Shown: piece by piece, positions 11,731-24,965 of the stretch | How positions within the stretch are numbered: the stretch's first letter is position 1 | Layout: each line of letters opens with the position of its first letter | Source: Campylorhamphus procurvoides | Lineage: Eukaryota > Chordata > Aves > Passeriformes > Dendrocolaptidae | Assembly: GCA_013396655.1 (NCBI GenBank) | Contig: WBMV01003365.1 | Coordinates: 43,881 to 107,880, forward strand | Direction of reading: 5' to 3' | DNA: 64,000 nucleotides | The notes under the pieces: model-generated | Told to the model about the DNA's origin: nothing | Seen by the model: the letters and a program-made list of their open reading frames with translations, nothing else | Database searches by the model: none | Made by a program: the position numbers and the translations under genes

Positions 11731-12484
11731 CTCCGACCTGGCAGGGCATGTCCCATGGGTTTTCCTTCTCTTCCAAAATTGGTTCAATGAAGTTTTGTGA
11801 TGACTTTGATGTGATTTAGGCCCTGAACATGGACTCGTAACTTGGAGAGCCAAAATTATGCCCCTTGAATGGTCATGTTGCTTCAGTTTCTGCTTTTCCC
11901 CAGCTCAGCCATTCAGTTCTTTCCACTTCACAATAAACCAAGTGGCTTTTCTTGACATAAAGCAAATAATTACATCACCTTTTACCCAGCCACTTGCTGT
12001 CAGAAAAATCAAAACTCTTGAATAAAGCAGCTTCCACAAGGAACTGCTGTTGAACTGTGTGGCCTTTCTCCTTGAGCTGCCACCAGCCCTTGTTTATCAC
12101 TGCCACTGTCCAGAGCAGCATCTCATAAGCCTTGTGGGGCAGCAGGAGCATTTTCTGTTTAAAAATCTGTGTGTTTAGTCTTTGGGTGCTTGTAATCATC
12201 TCACATTTTCAGCATTCAGGCTTGGTTGCCTCTTGGTAACAACCTTTCCAGCTGCACTGAAAGAGGGATTTCTGAACAAACACAGAAAGGAAGAGAAGAT
12301 TAAACAGGTGACAGCCAGTGAAGACAGGAGCCAGGCCAGGCTGTTGGGTTTTGTTTTGGGGTTCATTTTTAATTAATTTTTTTTATTTTGGGAAGCCAAG
12401 AGACATTTGTGTCATGAGGGAGGGGGCCCTCCATGGCTGACCAGACACGTAGTGCCTTATTCCCTGAACAAACCTTTTATTTAT

Positions 12485-12712
12485 TGCCCTGGTTTCAGCT
12501 GGGATGGAGTTAGTTTTCTTCTCAGTAGCTGGTGCAGTGCTGTTGGATTCAGTATGAGAAATACCCTAAATTAAGGACTTTTCTGTTTCGCAGGCTATGC
12601 CAGTGGGCAGGCGCATAGGAAGATATCAGGGACAATTGCCCAGACAGATGAGCTGAACAATCCAAGTGTTTCAGGGAATATCATGTTCTGTATATAAACT
12701 GGGGGGAGTTAA
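12485..12712 (+). mobile_element. Songbird-type ERV LTR fragment (U3 with TATA box)
   Basis: The block begins CCTGGTTTCAGCTGGGATGG and continues with TAGTTTTCTTCTCAGTAGCT. It ends at TATATAAACTGGGGGGAGTT. This is a known LTR layout that is abundant in passerine genomes. Only the U3 part up to and just past the TATA box is kept; the R and U5 parts and any internal region are absent, and internal bases are deleted. Orientation is plus. I recognise it from memory of the family and have not aligned it. Confidence 0.7.
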
Positions 12713-15700
12713 TTAACAGTTCTTAAACCGTTCTCTCAACACAATGAGATTTACAGCTTCTCGAACTCCTCCCAAACATAGAGAAAACTGTATAAAGGTA
12801 AGTTGGAGATAGTGATAAAGTGGGAGAAGACCTCCACTGAAACTGATCCATGGACTAAGTCCATATTCTCCTCCCTCACAGGGATGCCTTGGGTGAGAAT
12901 TATACTCAACACTGCTTTTAAGACTGGAGTTTGTACTTTTGCTTACCACATTAGTAGATTGCTTCATATCAGAACTTCTCCTTTCTTAATATGTGTATCA
13001 GTGGATTGCTTTAAAACATATTTTTGCAGTAGACACTATCATGGACAACCTCCAAACCTTATTAATCTCTCACAATTTGTATTAATAAAGGTGTTATTCC
13101 GCGTTCTGTGAACTGTTAAAGAGAATAAAATTAATCCTTGCAGTTGCCACCAGCGGAAAACACTCTGCCAGAACGCGCTGAGGGGTCTTGGCTCTGTTGA
13201 GTCCCCCCAACAAGGGTGGTCGAGGTGGCCCCCGACCTTGTGAAGCTGTTTGTGAACGGTCTCATTACAAGCCACCGAGGGACTGTGGGACACCAGGGGC
13301 TTGACTTTCCCTGGGCTAAAGACAGGCAAAAATCTGAACTCCCACCTTTCACAGGACACCATCCCACCACAGGGTGTGTGGTGAGTGAGTGCCAGTGTGG
13401 TGCTTGGCTGCCAGCTGGGGTTAAGCCATTACACTTATCTGTGAACACTGATGCCTTGCAAACTTAGTTTTTAACATGTCCCTTTCCAGCCACAGTCGAA
13501 GAGGAAACACGCAGAATTCCTGAGGTCTTCCCTAGGAATGAAAGGATGTTGCTTGAAATAAGGAATGGTGTTCCCAAGCACAGTCGCTATGACTGCTGTG
13601 ACACTGGCAGGCAGGTGTTATTCCAGTGCAGGCAACCTTTAGTGGGGGGGACTAAACCAGGCACACACCTGCAATCTGAACATACATTCTGGTCCAGAAG
13701 TGTTATTCCAGCACAGATTGTACCCCTCTCTCCTGCCAGGTAAAGGGAATGCTACGGGTTCTTGTGCATTATTTGGAAGAAAAGGCATCTTTTCCTTGGA
13801 GCATGCCTTCTCAGCCCTAGGATCTGACTTCCTCTGCAGCAGCAAAGTGCAGCCTCCACTTCTCTACTGCCAAAGGATGAGGCCCCCAACCCTGTGCTTT
13901 GAAAGAAAAGCATTTCTGTGACCCATAATCCTGTCACAGACAGGGAAAAGGATGCTGGCAGGCTGTTCTTGGGTGCTGTATTGCTCTGTGTGCCTAATAA
14001 ATACATGTAACACACCTGGAAACACAGGGACACCACCAATGAAGGAGCTGGGGGCCCATCTCCTTCAAAGACTGCCTGTACCCATCCATGGTGACTTCCC
14101 TGAACTGCTGATGCCTTTAGCACCTGGCTGCTTGCTGCAGCAACTTCCCCCTGTTAATGATGCCTCTGTAATGCATTCATTGCTTGATCAGAAAAAGGAC
14201 TTGTTCCTTCATGCAGAGATCAGAATGTTGCTGGGGTCAATGCGCTGAGGCCATTAAGGTCCCTTCGTTACTGGTATTTTACAGCAATTTTATTGCAGGC
14301 AGCTAATGAAGTCAGGCAATTAATCTGCGGCCCCTCAGCCCTCCTCAGACCTGCCTTTCACTGTAGTACAGTAGAGTTGTTCTGACCTGTAAGTAATGGC
14401 CCACAATATCTGCTGTGAGCAAGCAAAGGGAGGGCCCCGAAATTATCATTACTTGTTCCTGCTTTGACCACTAAATCTTCCAGTGCCTCCCAGTATCACT
14501 TCTGAACCTCTCTGAGTGTCGACCAGTCCTTACTAATACCTCACCTGACAGGTTGACATGAAGCTGGGCAGAAACTCGGAGGTGGAAACTGGATTTTGGC
14601 CAGAGCAGTGACCAGACTGCCACATTTCCCATTTCACTTGAAACAAGGGGTTTCAGCACTGAAGTGATAAAAGGCTTCATCACTGGGGCCCCATGAACCC
14701 AGATTTCACCTACAAATGGGCCTGAAAAGGAGCAACCTGTTTGAAATGGGGCTAATGCAACTTTTGTGCACGGTCACTGGTGCTCATGCAGAGGGCTGGG
14801 GTCCTTACAAGGTGTGAATGAGACAGAGTTGCCCTTACTTGTAGTACTAATTGTTGCATTACTCCATGACATTATCAAGCAGTAAGGTAGAAATGTAAAA
14901 CCCCACCAAAGTGCTTTCTACCCTGCTCAAGTCCTTCTACCAAGAAACCCTAATAAAGGTGTGTGCAGCTGTAAACAACAGGTTATACACACTAAATAAC
15001 TTTGTAATTATGCTGGCTGTCAAAACATGGAAGACCTTGTCTTGTCAGTAGCTTGCTTTTGTGTGGCTGCCTTTCCCTGGGACCCCTCATCCTGAGTGGG
15101 CTGGAGAGGAACTTGATCAGAATGACTGTGTGATGCCTGAATAATGCCCAGGGTCTGTGCAGAAAGGGGCATCTACATCCTGGAAAGGCAGCAGTATCCA
15201 AACAGGGTAGTCCAGGTGCTGAGAAAAAAAGGCAGGGAAAGGAAGAGCACCAGAGGGTGTTCCAATAGTTTTCTATTACTCATCAAGGCTGTTTTACAGC
15301 AGAATTACAGCAGAATGCCTGACTAAGGGCAGTTTGAAGAGGGAAGAGAGATGCCAGGGTTTTGGGAGCCACTCATGTTAGGGGACCCTGATTTTTTTTT
15401 TTTACTGGGGAGAGAGGAAAACATGAAGGAGAGGGAAACAGGTAAAAACTCGTCCTTCCTGATCTGATTCTTAGTTGGTACCAAGGGCTGGTACCAGCCC
15501 AACTGCTGGTTTACATCAGAAGGGTCAAATCCAAGCCACCAACCAGGTGGGAATTGCTGCCCTCCCACACTCCTGTGGATCAGGACAAGGCTCCAGCAGT
15601 GATCAGTTCCAGCTGGGAGGTTTCAAGCCATTCTTCCTTGTCCTCCCCACCCCTCCCCCACTGTTTCTTGTCCCTGGTCCATGTTCCNTTACTGAGGCTC

Positions 15701-18287
15701 TTAACAAACAATCTTTATGGAATGCAAACCTGGCTTATCAGGCTAATGCAGATTGTCTGAAATCCTTATCTCCATGGGCCAGTTAGCTGGAGTGATTCCC
15801 TTTTCACGGGGAATAGAGAATGAAGAGCTGCGCACCAGCCTACTCCCCCCTCCAATCACTGCCATTTACTGGCAGTGAACCGAAGGGCTCTGATTTCCAA
15901 ACTCATAAATAACGCAAGGCCTCAGAGCTGAGCTGTCCTATGTCTCCAAACAGTTGTTCAGCTGCGCAGAGAGACGGAATCAGCCTGTGAGGGGCTTGGG
16001 GGCAGGGCTGGAAAGGGCAAAAAGGGAAGAGCATCTGGTTTGTTGCACCTTTCTGAGAAGAACAGTCCATATTTAAGCCAACATCTAATGCTAGAGCAGC
16101 ACAATCTCCTCACTCACACACACACAGATGCATCCCTCCCTCTAAACAGCGACCTGGCCCCTGACATCTGCATATGTTTCCTTGGTGTGGTTTTTGCTCC
16201 TCAGCTTAGCCTGCTGTCAGCTGGGGAGAAGCTGCTGATATTTGTATGTTGAAGATTTATGGTGAGAAACACGCCCGCTGCTCAGGAGAAGTTTCCTCTT
16301 CGTGCTGTTCATGTTGTACATGTATTTTCTGTACCTCATGTGGGTCGAGTTTGTGTGCCTGGGGAATGGTTGGCAGCTAAATAGCTCTGCTGCTTTCTCG
16401 GGGGACAGAAGCATGGATAAAAAGCTAATAGCGTCTGTGAGGAAATGTTTTTGTTCTGGCTGCCGAGCTCTGGGGAATATATATAAAAGTCCATCCCTGG
16501 TAACACTCAGTGAAGCAAACAGATGCTGCTGTTGTCTCTGTGTCTGTGATCTGTGGAAATGTTCACCTTTGCTGGGACGCCATGAGATGCCAGATGAACT
16601 ACAGCAGGTCCTAACCCTTCAATTGTGAAATACGAAACAGGCCTGTACTGAAGTGACAAGAGAAGAAGGGGCCTGACTTTTCACCACCATGTGCAAGTTC
16701 CTTTCCTATCTATTTTGCCTCTTTCTCTTTTGAATGTTTTCCTGGTCAGAAGACAAGAGTCTAGACTGAGCACTGATGAGGTGCAAGGGGACCACACCAA
16801 GCCACAGCTGTACAGAGAAATAAGGCTCTGAGGGAAACAAGCTTCCCACAGCACATGGCACAGAGAAATGCTCATGTAGTTGCTGTTGTTTCCTCATCCC
16901 TCCTGGCATCTGGGCAGATGCCAGCAGGAAGGATTAGTTTAGCAACAGATATTATTATGTATCTCAGAGCAGGGGAGCTTGTGTACCCCAGGATGCAGTT
17001 TATCCCTTTCCGTTGATGCTAGCTAACTCCTAAATCCAGGAATACGAATTACATCAAAGCACAGAGATGTCTTGGTGACACCTCTGCCATGCAGAGGAGA
17101 ACAGAGATACCTCTACTTGGACACCTTTGTTGGACACTCTGCATCCCAGAGGTGGAACTCCTGTCCAGCATGGCAATTCAGCCAGCTGCTGGAAAGTGTT
17201 ATTGTTTGCAGGTAGCTCTAAGGTTTGAACCTTGGTCTCTGTGGCACATACAGTGAAAGGGCAGTTCTCCGTGTTGCAGCTTCTCCTAAAAAAAACCCAC
17301 AAAACATCCCACCAGTGGTGATGATTTTGCATGTGCTGTCAGCACACACAGCGTCTCCTCCTTGGCTGCTTCTCAGTCTTTGTTCTGGTACTTTTTACCC
17401 AAAACTCAGAAGTGGTGTGCCCTTCTTGCTTAAGAAGAAGAGGAGAAATTGAGCAAACAAACGGGCAGGGTCATCTCACCACACCCTGCAACCTCTCTCA
17501 TTAACTGGACCTCTGTGTTTCACTGTTCATTAACACACTCTTGGGAGGAGTCAGGAAGGCACACTGCACTGCAAATCTGTTCAGGTAATGTCTGTGAATG
17601 GCAGCTGTCATGCAGGTCTTCAGAGACAAGTACAGCCATCATCAGTGGACATGTAAAGCCATGGCAGCATCTCCAGACCTAGCTGTAAGGATGGATTATG
17701 TTCCTGGAAATAAAGACTCACAATTAGTCTTTGGTAATTATACTACAGCATTTCGACTGGAGGGTTAGATTTCATTGTACCTTTCTTCTTCTAGAAAATC
17801 CAGCTTTAGTTTCCTTGGAAGGTTCTAAAACCTCTTATAACTGCCTGTCTTACAGATGTCCCTCTGTACAATGGAAAAAATATTCAAATTCTTCCTCTTT
17901 CCTTGGCTTTGATGTGAATGTACTGGGGAAAGTCCAGCTCCTGCTGTCTCCTGTTCTGGAAATCTGTGTCTCCCCAGTTATTTCCATTCTAGAATTAACA
18001 CGTTTCTTAGCTTGGAATTTCAACCCTTCATCGTGTGGATGTTTGGGGTGCAAACCTGATTCTGCTGAAACCAGCAGCTGAACTACTCGTCTTGCCAGGA
18101 CCTGGAATTTATCCATCTCCCACTCCTTCTGGGAGAGGTGGACTCAGCCCCAGTCGATGTCCTTATGTGCTGCCAAGTTTTGTGGTGCATTTAGGAGCTG
18201 TAACATTTGTCTGTTCTCCCCTTCAGATTGTTTATTTCAGCCTGCCTGCTGGACTACTACAGGACAGTTAGCTGCTCTCCAGAGTGG
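12713..18287. other. Intergenic, no gene recognised
   Basis: No exon or RNA gene is supported. A CpG-enriched non-repeat block lies at about 13095-13290. A homeodomain-motif-rich stretch with several ATTA/TAAT cores lies at about 14240-14330. A single ambiguous base N is at 15688 with no flanking duplication. A short CA repeat is at 16112-16127. Confidence 0.6.
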
Positions 18288-18650
18288 GAACTGGAATTAT
18301 TTAGCCTGGAGAAAAGGAGACACAGAGAGAGGGACTTTATTTGTCCCTGGAAGGGGGAGGTTGTAGCATGGTGGGGGTCAGTCTCTTCAACCAGATGACA
18401 GGACAAGAGGAAATGACCTCAAGTTACACCAGAGGTGATTTAGATTGGATGGTAGGAAAAATTTCTCCACCAGGAGTGTTATCAAGCATTGGAACAGGCT
18501 GCCCATGGAAGTGGTGGAATCACCATTCCTAGGAGGGATTTAAAAGATGCATAGATGTGGCACTGAGGGACATGGTTTAGGGGTAGACCTGGCAGTACTG
18601 GGTTGGATTTGTTAATCTTAGAGGTCTTTTCCAACCTAAATGATTCTAGA
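18288..18650 (+). mobile_element. CR1 LINE, 3' fragment
   Basis: Sense-oriented CR1 3' portion: TTTAGCCTGGAGAAAAGGAG near the left end, a diverged middle with AACAGGCTGCCCATGGAAGT, and a 3' end of GAGGTCTTTTCCAACCTAAA then TGATTCTAG. It is about 360 bp, 5'-truncated and clearly diverged. No reading frame survives. Confidence 0.92.
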
Positions 18651-21600
18651 AGTCTCTGGGAAGTCCTGGACTGTGTTTTGGAAGAGCTTTTTGCAGGTTT
18701 GTTCCTTCTCCTCCTGGGCACACACAGCTGGGTTGCTTTGGTGAGTCCTGCTGCTCTTACCAGGGTTGCCATCTCAGCCAAGTCCCTGGCTGACTGGACC
18801 AAGCAGTGGCTCATGGATGATAAAAAGGTGGCGTGTTGGGTGTGAGGCTTTGCAAGCTGTGATCAGACTCTTTCTCCTGTCATTGCATTGTTCCTGGGGC
18901 AGAGGTGTGGGCCACAGCCCGAGAAGCTCTGTGGTCGTGCCAGAGCAAGGGTCAGGCTGGTCTGCTCCCAGAGCTGAGCGAGGCACTGGTGTGCACAGGG
19001 GAAACTGTGCTTTTGGTTCTTGTATGTGAAGGGCCCTTCTACCAGTGCCTTTCTGCAGCAGGTCAGGATGGGCCTCATTGAACTGCCCACAGGAAAACTG
19101 GGAGGAGCCACACAAGCTTGCCCCTTTTCAAAGGTGATGGCTGTTCCTGATAATGCCAACTGGCTCAGCTTTCATTTCATCTTCCCAATGACTAGTGCAG
19201 ACAGATCAATTAGGGGCTGCACACAAGAAACTGCAGCTCCTCAACCCTCCCCCAGATAATAATAAAAATATGCTCCTGCTTTTCTCCTCCCTTGAAGTCC
19301 CCAGGAGAGTATTAGCTGGTGCTGCAGGTGCAGCTGCCCTGCAGGGTGGTGAGAGCAATGAATAGTAAGGTTTTTAGCTCAAGCACACTAAGGCTGTTCA
19401 GCAGCCATTGGATAATCCTCTGTTAATCAGATTATGTAAATTACTACTTCAGTATCCCTACCCCATCTCTCGTCCCCCTGCTCTCCAAGCTGGAAATAAA
19501 AGGCACTCTAAAAAGAAACATTTAGGCTGCAAAAAGGCAGCACTGCTGAAGGGGGTGGACAGAGTGTGCCGGGACGAGGAGCAGGGGAGCAGGGCTTTGT
19601 TTCCTCGAAGACAGGCATTCTGCCTTGGCAAAGTAGTGGGAGACACCAGCAGAGCAAAGGTCAGGGGTGGGTGCTGCCTGTGTATTGATGGTGTCTCGGT
19701 ATTGGGCTTGGGAGGACAACGCTGATGCATTCCTGGGGGCCAGCACTTCACCCCAGGATGTTATTTTTGGTGGGCTGAAAGAGCATCCCTGACCTCCTTG
19801 GAGCACAGAGACTTCCTGCCCCTTACTTTGCATCCAGGATGTGTTATGTGCTCCTTCACTCGCGGCATAAAGCCCAGCACCTCAAACAAAGTTTGGGTTG
19901 AGAGATGCTATCCGCAGCCTGAGCTCAGCCTCTGAGCACAGCAACTAACTGAATGAAGGGACAGGTAACCAAAAAAGGCCACTGAAGCTGTGCCTGCAAA
20001 GCCTGGACTAGCAAGCTGTGTTGCCCAAAGCCTGCTCTTGTGCTTTAGTGCACATAAGGTAATCACATCCTCTGGGTTTGATCCAGGCTTATGTTTTACT
20101 GGAACACTGGTCAGGAGTCCTGGCAGTCACACCAGCATCTTCCTCAAGTTTGGCCAGTGCTCAGAACATGGCTTGTGACACTTAGTTGGTCTCTGAGGCT
20201 GTCATGTTTCCATCCAGGGAGGACCATGGTCTCTTTTTTTAGCAGCTGGAGTAGAAAGCTGAAGAAGGCAAGAGTGGTCAATTAAAAATAAAACAGGAGC
20301 TGAGAGCTTACTAATTCTTTGTGTGCCCACTGAAAATGACCCAGAAAACCAAGCTGAGCTACATTTGTGCCATGATAGTCCTGGAAGATAGTCCTGCAAT
20401 TTATGATTGAGGGTGAGGTTGCCTTGCTCGAAGCAGAAACAACATACTGGAGATGAGATTGTCCACCCCAACACGGGTTTTGCACTGGGCTCTTGGCACT
20501 CACAGATGATTAAGAGAATTTGTTCCCCAGTCCCTCTCCACCACTGAACATACTGGTACCTATGTCTTGTTCAGAAAGGGTAGGCAAAGCTGTCTGAAGG
20601 TTTACTCAAGAGCTGTTTAAAATTTGCACATTCAGGGCTCAGATCCCATGTGTTTGATGGGTCCAGCAGGTCACAAGGCAGGTCTCTTGGCTTCATGGGC
20701 TCAGGTGACAGACACAGGTAGGGTGGGAACAAGGAAGGACTCCATTGGTGTTCATGGAGCTGCTTCCCTGTGTTGTGATGTGGGAGGGTGGGACATCAGC
20801 TCTGCAGCAATGGTGGTCAGCTGGGGAATGGACAGATGGGTCCAAACTATTAGGAGGTTCTGCCTGGCGTTGAAAAAATTATTTTGAAAATGCAGGCAGT
20901 CAGATATGCAGATTGCACAGTCCCCACCTTGAGGAATTTTGACAAAAATTTGTCTTCCTTTCTCTGGGCTGCTTTTGACTTTTGGAGAGCCAGGTAAAAG
21001 TAAAGGGGTGTACAGCATAATCATGTGATGGAATACAGGCAAATTCAAAGAGTGATTGGGTGATTTCTGCATGCTGCAAATCAGCACTGTCCTGTAGTAA
21101 CTGATGAAAGCTCACCAGTTTACACCAGCTGAGCTTCTGAGAAACTGAAGTGTACTTAAAAACAATGGAGCAAAGCAACTGAAAATGAAATTTAGAATTA
21201 ATTTTACCATCTCTCCATCAAGGCAGCAATAAGGGCACACATTCATATCCCTGCAAAAAAGTAGGATGGCATAACTTTAAAAGCAGTGTAGGAAAGCTAC
21301 CTTTAAGAGCCAGGAGAGTGAGCAGGACTGTTTTTTCTATATGAAATGGACTGTTCTATCATCATGAGCTCCTGAGAGCATGGATTTATTGAAGTTTCCC
21401 TTTGCACACACATGCACTGCTGGTCCTGCAAGAGGAGCAGCCTCAAGCACCCAAAAGGGGACCTCTCCTTTGAGGATTTCAACCTCAGCCATTCCTATGC
21501 AGGAACCTGCTCTGAGATGCTACAGAGATTCAGAGTAAATTCCTTTCTTCCTTGCAAGTGCTCACCTCAGAGAAGACACTGTGTGGTTCCAGAGACTTGC

Positions 21601-24600
21601 ACATGAAGAAACAGGACTTGCCAGACTGAAAAATCCTGGAGATTCCCAACACATGGAATACAAATGGCTGGGGATTGAGTGTTTTACCCAAAGTCATACT
21701 GGACATTAAACCTTCTGGTCCCTACTCTTTGTCATTGGTTGAAAGTCTCTTGTGGAAGATGCAAACACACCTATGGCAAAGACCTTTTGGAGATTAAAGT
21801 CTGGTCAGAAAGGTTTTCTTATATTCAACTCGACGTTTCTCTGAATCTCTGGTTTGAGTGATGCTTATGTAGTGGTCCCACTGCTACATGCAACCTGAGC
21901 TACACATTGTGTGCCACGGAAAGTTGCAGCTGCTCATTCTCTGGCATGCCTGCCTTGTTTTCCTCTATTTTAGGTGGTTTCCAAAGAACTTTCAGTGTCT
22001 AGGTACATATGTGTCAAGGGGACACTGAGCTGCTTGTCTTTCCTCTTGATCCTGGTGGAAAGCTTTAGAGATACATGAAGTTTTCAGTTTCTTTATTCTG
22101 TGGCTAAACATTTTCTTCAAGGTTATCAGCAAGTTTCAACATTAGAAAGGAGATTTTTGGCTTCTGGAACTGAGACAAAAGGTGTGGCCAGAATTTAAAG
22201 CACCCTCCTGATGTGTTTTGTTAACACTAATAAGAGATTCAAAATGCTACAAAAAACTTCAGATGGTGAAAGTTTAGTATTTCAGCAGTCTGCACACAGA
22301 TGCTATTCTGAACCTCAAGCTCAATATATTCAAAATCTATTAATCTAAACTATGATTTTAAAGAACAGGAGCCCAGATGTGTATAATTGTTTCTTACTGT
22401 TCCCATATGTAGAGCATGGCTCTGAACCCACAGTGATAACATGGCTGAGTGCAGTCTCTTGCTGTCCTTCTCCTGTCCATCATTTTGTTGTGTGCTGCTT
22501 TCATCAGGCTGAAAAAGCTCACTTCACACAGCAGAAAAAAATTATTTAAATCCAGGCCCATCTTTTGAAATCTCTGCTGATATTTAGATATGATTCTCTG
22601 TGATATTCTGCTCATCTGCAGTGAAAGTTTAGCTGGACAAAGACAGAGTTTGAGGTCTGTCCCAGTGTAAAACATAAGCATTTTTTTCCCCATCTGACTG
22701 TCACTCTGTCTTGGAGAGGGTTTTGGAAGTTTGCCTTGGAAGTTGTATAGCAGGATAAAGCCTTTTGCTCCTTCTTGCTTACCACAGAGTCACCTATGCC
22801 AGAAACAGCTCTTCTTCCTTTAAAGAAGAGAAAGAACAAGGGTTACACCCCCTAGGATGTTTCAGGGGCTAGAATCTAAATGCTGGCATGCCAAAATTTC
22901 TAAAAGAGGCATGAGAAACCCAGTGGTGAGGGTGTTTAGACGTTTCAGCCATCCACACGTTCTTCACTTCTTCCGAGTGGCCAGCTCTGGCATGTTCCAC
23001 TTCACAGAGTCACACTGCAGGCTGTCTGATGCTTCAACCAGGCCAGGTACTGGTGCCCATGGTGCTGAGGCAAAAGCACATGAGCTGGCTGAAGCGAAAA
23101 TTAGAAAATACCTTCTGTTCCCCCTTGACTTTCCATGAACTAATGGGTAGCCACTGAAAACTAGACCTGCCGCAGGTAAAGAATTGCCCCAAACCCCAGG
23201 GAAACCATCAGGATGTATCCCAGCAGAAATTTTTGTGAAGAAGAACATGCCCAGGGTGTAATGTTGTGTTCATAGCTCTTGTTTCTGGCTGAGCTGGAGT
23301 GTCCTAGTAACTATGGGTTAGTCTAGGGAAAGCTAATCCCAGGTCTTGCAGCGATGTGTTGGTAATGTGTTCCCCCTGCTGCCACATCACTGCCGAGTTT
23401 GGAGAGGAAGCTGAATCAGACTGGTGTGGTTCATCAGTGCCAAGCAATCACAGTTCAACAGGAAGCTTAATAAAGAGACAGCGAAGCAGACTGTATGACC
23501 CTTTCAGAGCATTCTGACAGGGTGGAAAACACCCTTAAAGTTGGTGTAAGAGTCAGAAACAGCCGCAAATGGGCTGCCACAGAGGAGTTCAGGAGGAGTA
23601 AATCCCTCATGCAGCAGGAGGAAAATGAGGAGGCCTTGGTGTCATCACAAATGTGGTGGTGGCTGTCCTGAGGGGGCCGGGATATCCCTTCTTCACCTCC
23701 TGTATCCCCAGCAAGGTGGGTTTCTCACCATGAGCCTGTCTCTGGAGAGAGTATGAACCTGGACAGCAACAGGAGCAGGATCCAGCTCTCCTCCATGGAC
23801 ACGAGAGTGAACAGCAGTCCATCCAGCTCCTCTCTCTGCAAGGAAAGACACTTTCCTGACTCCATTTTGCAGTGCTCTGTCTGTTCAGGTTTTTAAAACC
23901 CTAGGCAGTGAGGTATCCAAGCAGTCAGGGATCAAGAGCTTCAGCTCCCTCTCATTTCTAGACTTGCAAGCCCCTTTCCCTACTGTCGCCTGCTAGCTGC
24001 AGCATCAGAGGGCAAATTTTGGGTGCATAATGGGTTGGAAGGAGTAACAGAGAGGAGAGGTACTCTCCAGCTCTCCAATGTAAATTACATGGAAATGAGA
24101 CTTCTGTGAGGCCAAAGGCCCCTCCGGAATAGGGCCTTTAGTTAACATAACACTTGTGCTAAATGAAGCGGTTGACACAGCTTTCAGGCTGTAGTGCCAC
24201 TGTTAATTTACCGTGTGAAAGGACTGAACCTTCAGTCGAGCACTGCAGGGAACGACTTGCCCCGGCGGGGACCGAGGCTCATTCTCTCCGGAGAGGAACC
24301 GCATCATTCCACTGCTGGCTCATTAATATTTATGGAGGCAATCCTGTTAGCTGAAACACTTTCGGTGCTTTTAGAAACCCAGTAGGTGAGCGCTGCCGAG
24401 CCACCCTGCTGTTTTGGGTGAGCTGGTCTGGGTAAGAGTTGGGCTTTCTCGGGACTTGGCAGAGGGAAGCAGTGGAGTGTTTTAAGCTGCCTTATCCTTT
24501 GGGCAGATGTCTTCCTGCCCCACGAAAGTGGAGTGGTAAGTTGGGGCTTGTCCTGTCCTGTCTTTTGCTCCCTTTTAGGGAGCCCTGTTGCTCCAGGGTG

Positions 24601-24781
24601 TAAGGAGGTATCTTGGTCTTTTTCTCCCTCTACTTCTATGCCTACCCAAAGTGAACTCCAGGAGCCTAATGGAGAAGTGGATGGAGGTGCAGATGGGATT
24701 GGACGGGTCCCAAAGGGTGTGTGTGTTTGTGACAAGGCTATTCCCGTCCTGGCTTCTGCCTGTGGCAATTTTACCATTATT
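18651..24781. other. Intergenic, no gene recognised
   Basis: This is about 6 kb of mixed-composition sequence without a recognisable exon or young repeat. Overlapping frames on both strands around 18770-19830 reflect locally GC-rich sequence. The notable part is a CpG-enriched block near 24110-24410, described separately. Confidence 0.6.
24110..24410. promoter_or_regulatory. Candidate conserved noncoding element
   Basis: A stretch of about 300 bp holds roughly a dozen CpG dinucleotides where flanking DNA has few. It also holds a GTTAAC site, several ATTA/TTAAT homeodomain-type cores and CATTAATATTTATGG. A perfect 8-bp hairpin (AAAGGCCC at 24114-24121 and GGGCCTTT at 24132-24139) lies at its left side. 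It resembles no repeat I know. Enhancer function is an inference from composition and from its position between FKTN and TAL2. Confidence 0.3.
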
Positions 24782-24965
24782 TTCACAGAAACAAAGACTG
24801 GTTTGGATGGGAAGGGACCTTTAAAGGCCATCTAGTCCAACCACCCTGCACTCAGCAGGAACGTCTTCAATTAGATCACCTGGCTCAAGTGCCCCATCCA
24901 ACCCGACCTTGAATGTTTCCAGGGATGGGGCACCTCTGGGCAACCTGTGCCAGGGTTTCATCTGC
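24782..24965 (-). mobile_element. CR1 3' end fragment
   Basis: The plus strand reads TCACAGAAACAAAGACTGG, then GGAAGGGACCTTTAAAGGCC and ATCTAGTCCAACCACCCTGC, followed by CCAGGGATGGGGCA and GGGCAACCTGTGCCAGG. It is a reverse-oriented CR1 3' end of about 180 bp. Confidence 0.9.

Larger units (their letters stand above)
8613..12484. other. Intergenic, FKTN to first LTR fragment
   Basis: No gene is recognised here. The region contains three CR1-derived pieces listed separately (about 9965, 10845 and 11266). The remainder is unremarkable AT-rich sequence with chance open frames, such as a 131-codon minus-strand frame near 9065-9460 that has no recognisable domain. Confidence 0.7.

Noticed and set aside
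13039..13448. Overlapping 105- and 107-codon minus-strand frames as a possible gene
   Set aside because: No recognised domain and no splice signals; the CpG-rich stretch is better described as an unexplained block.
15688..15688. Single N as possible misassembly like that at 53702
   Set aside because: No duplication flanks it; it looks like one unresolved base.
24304..24831. 175-codon minus-strand open frame
   Set aside because: It overlaps the candidate regulatory block and a CR1 end, has proline- and serine-rich low-information sequence, and has no recognisable domain or splice context.
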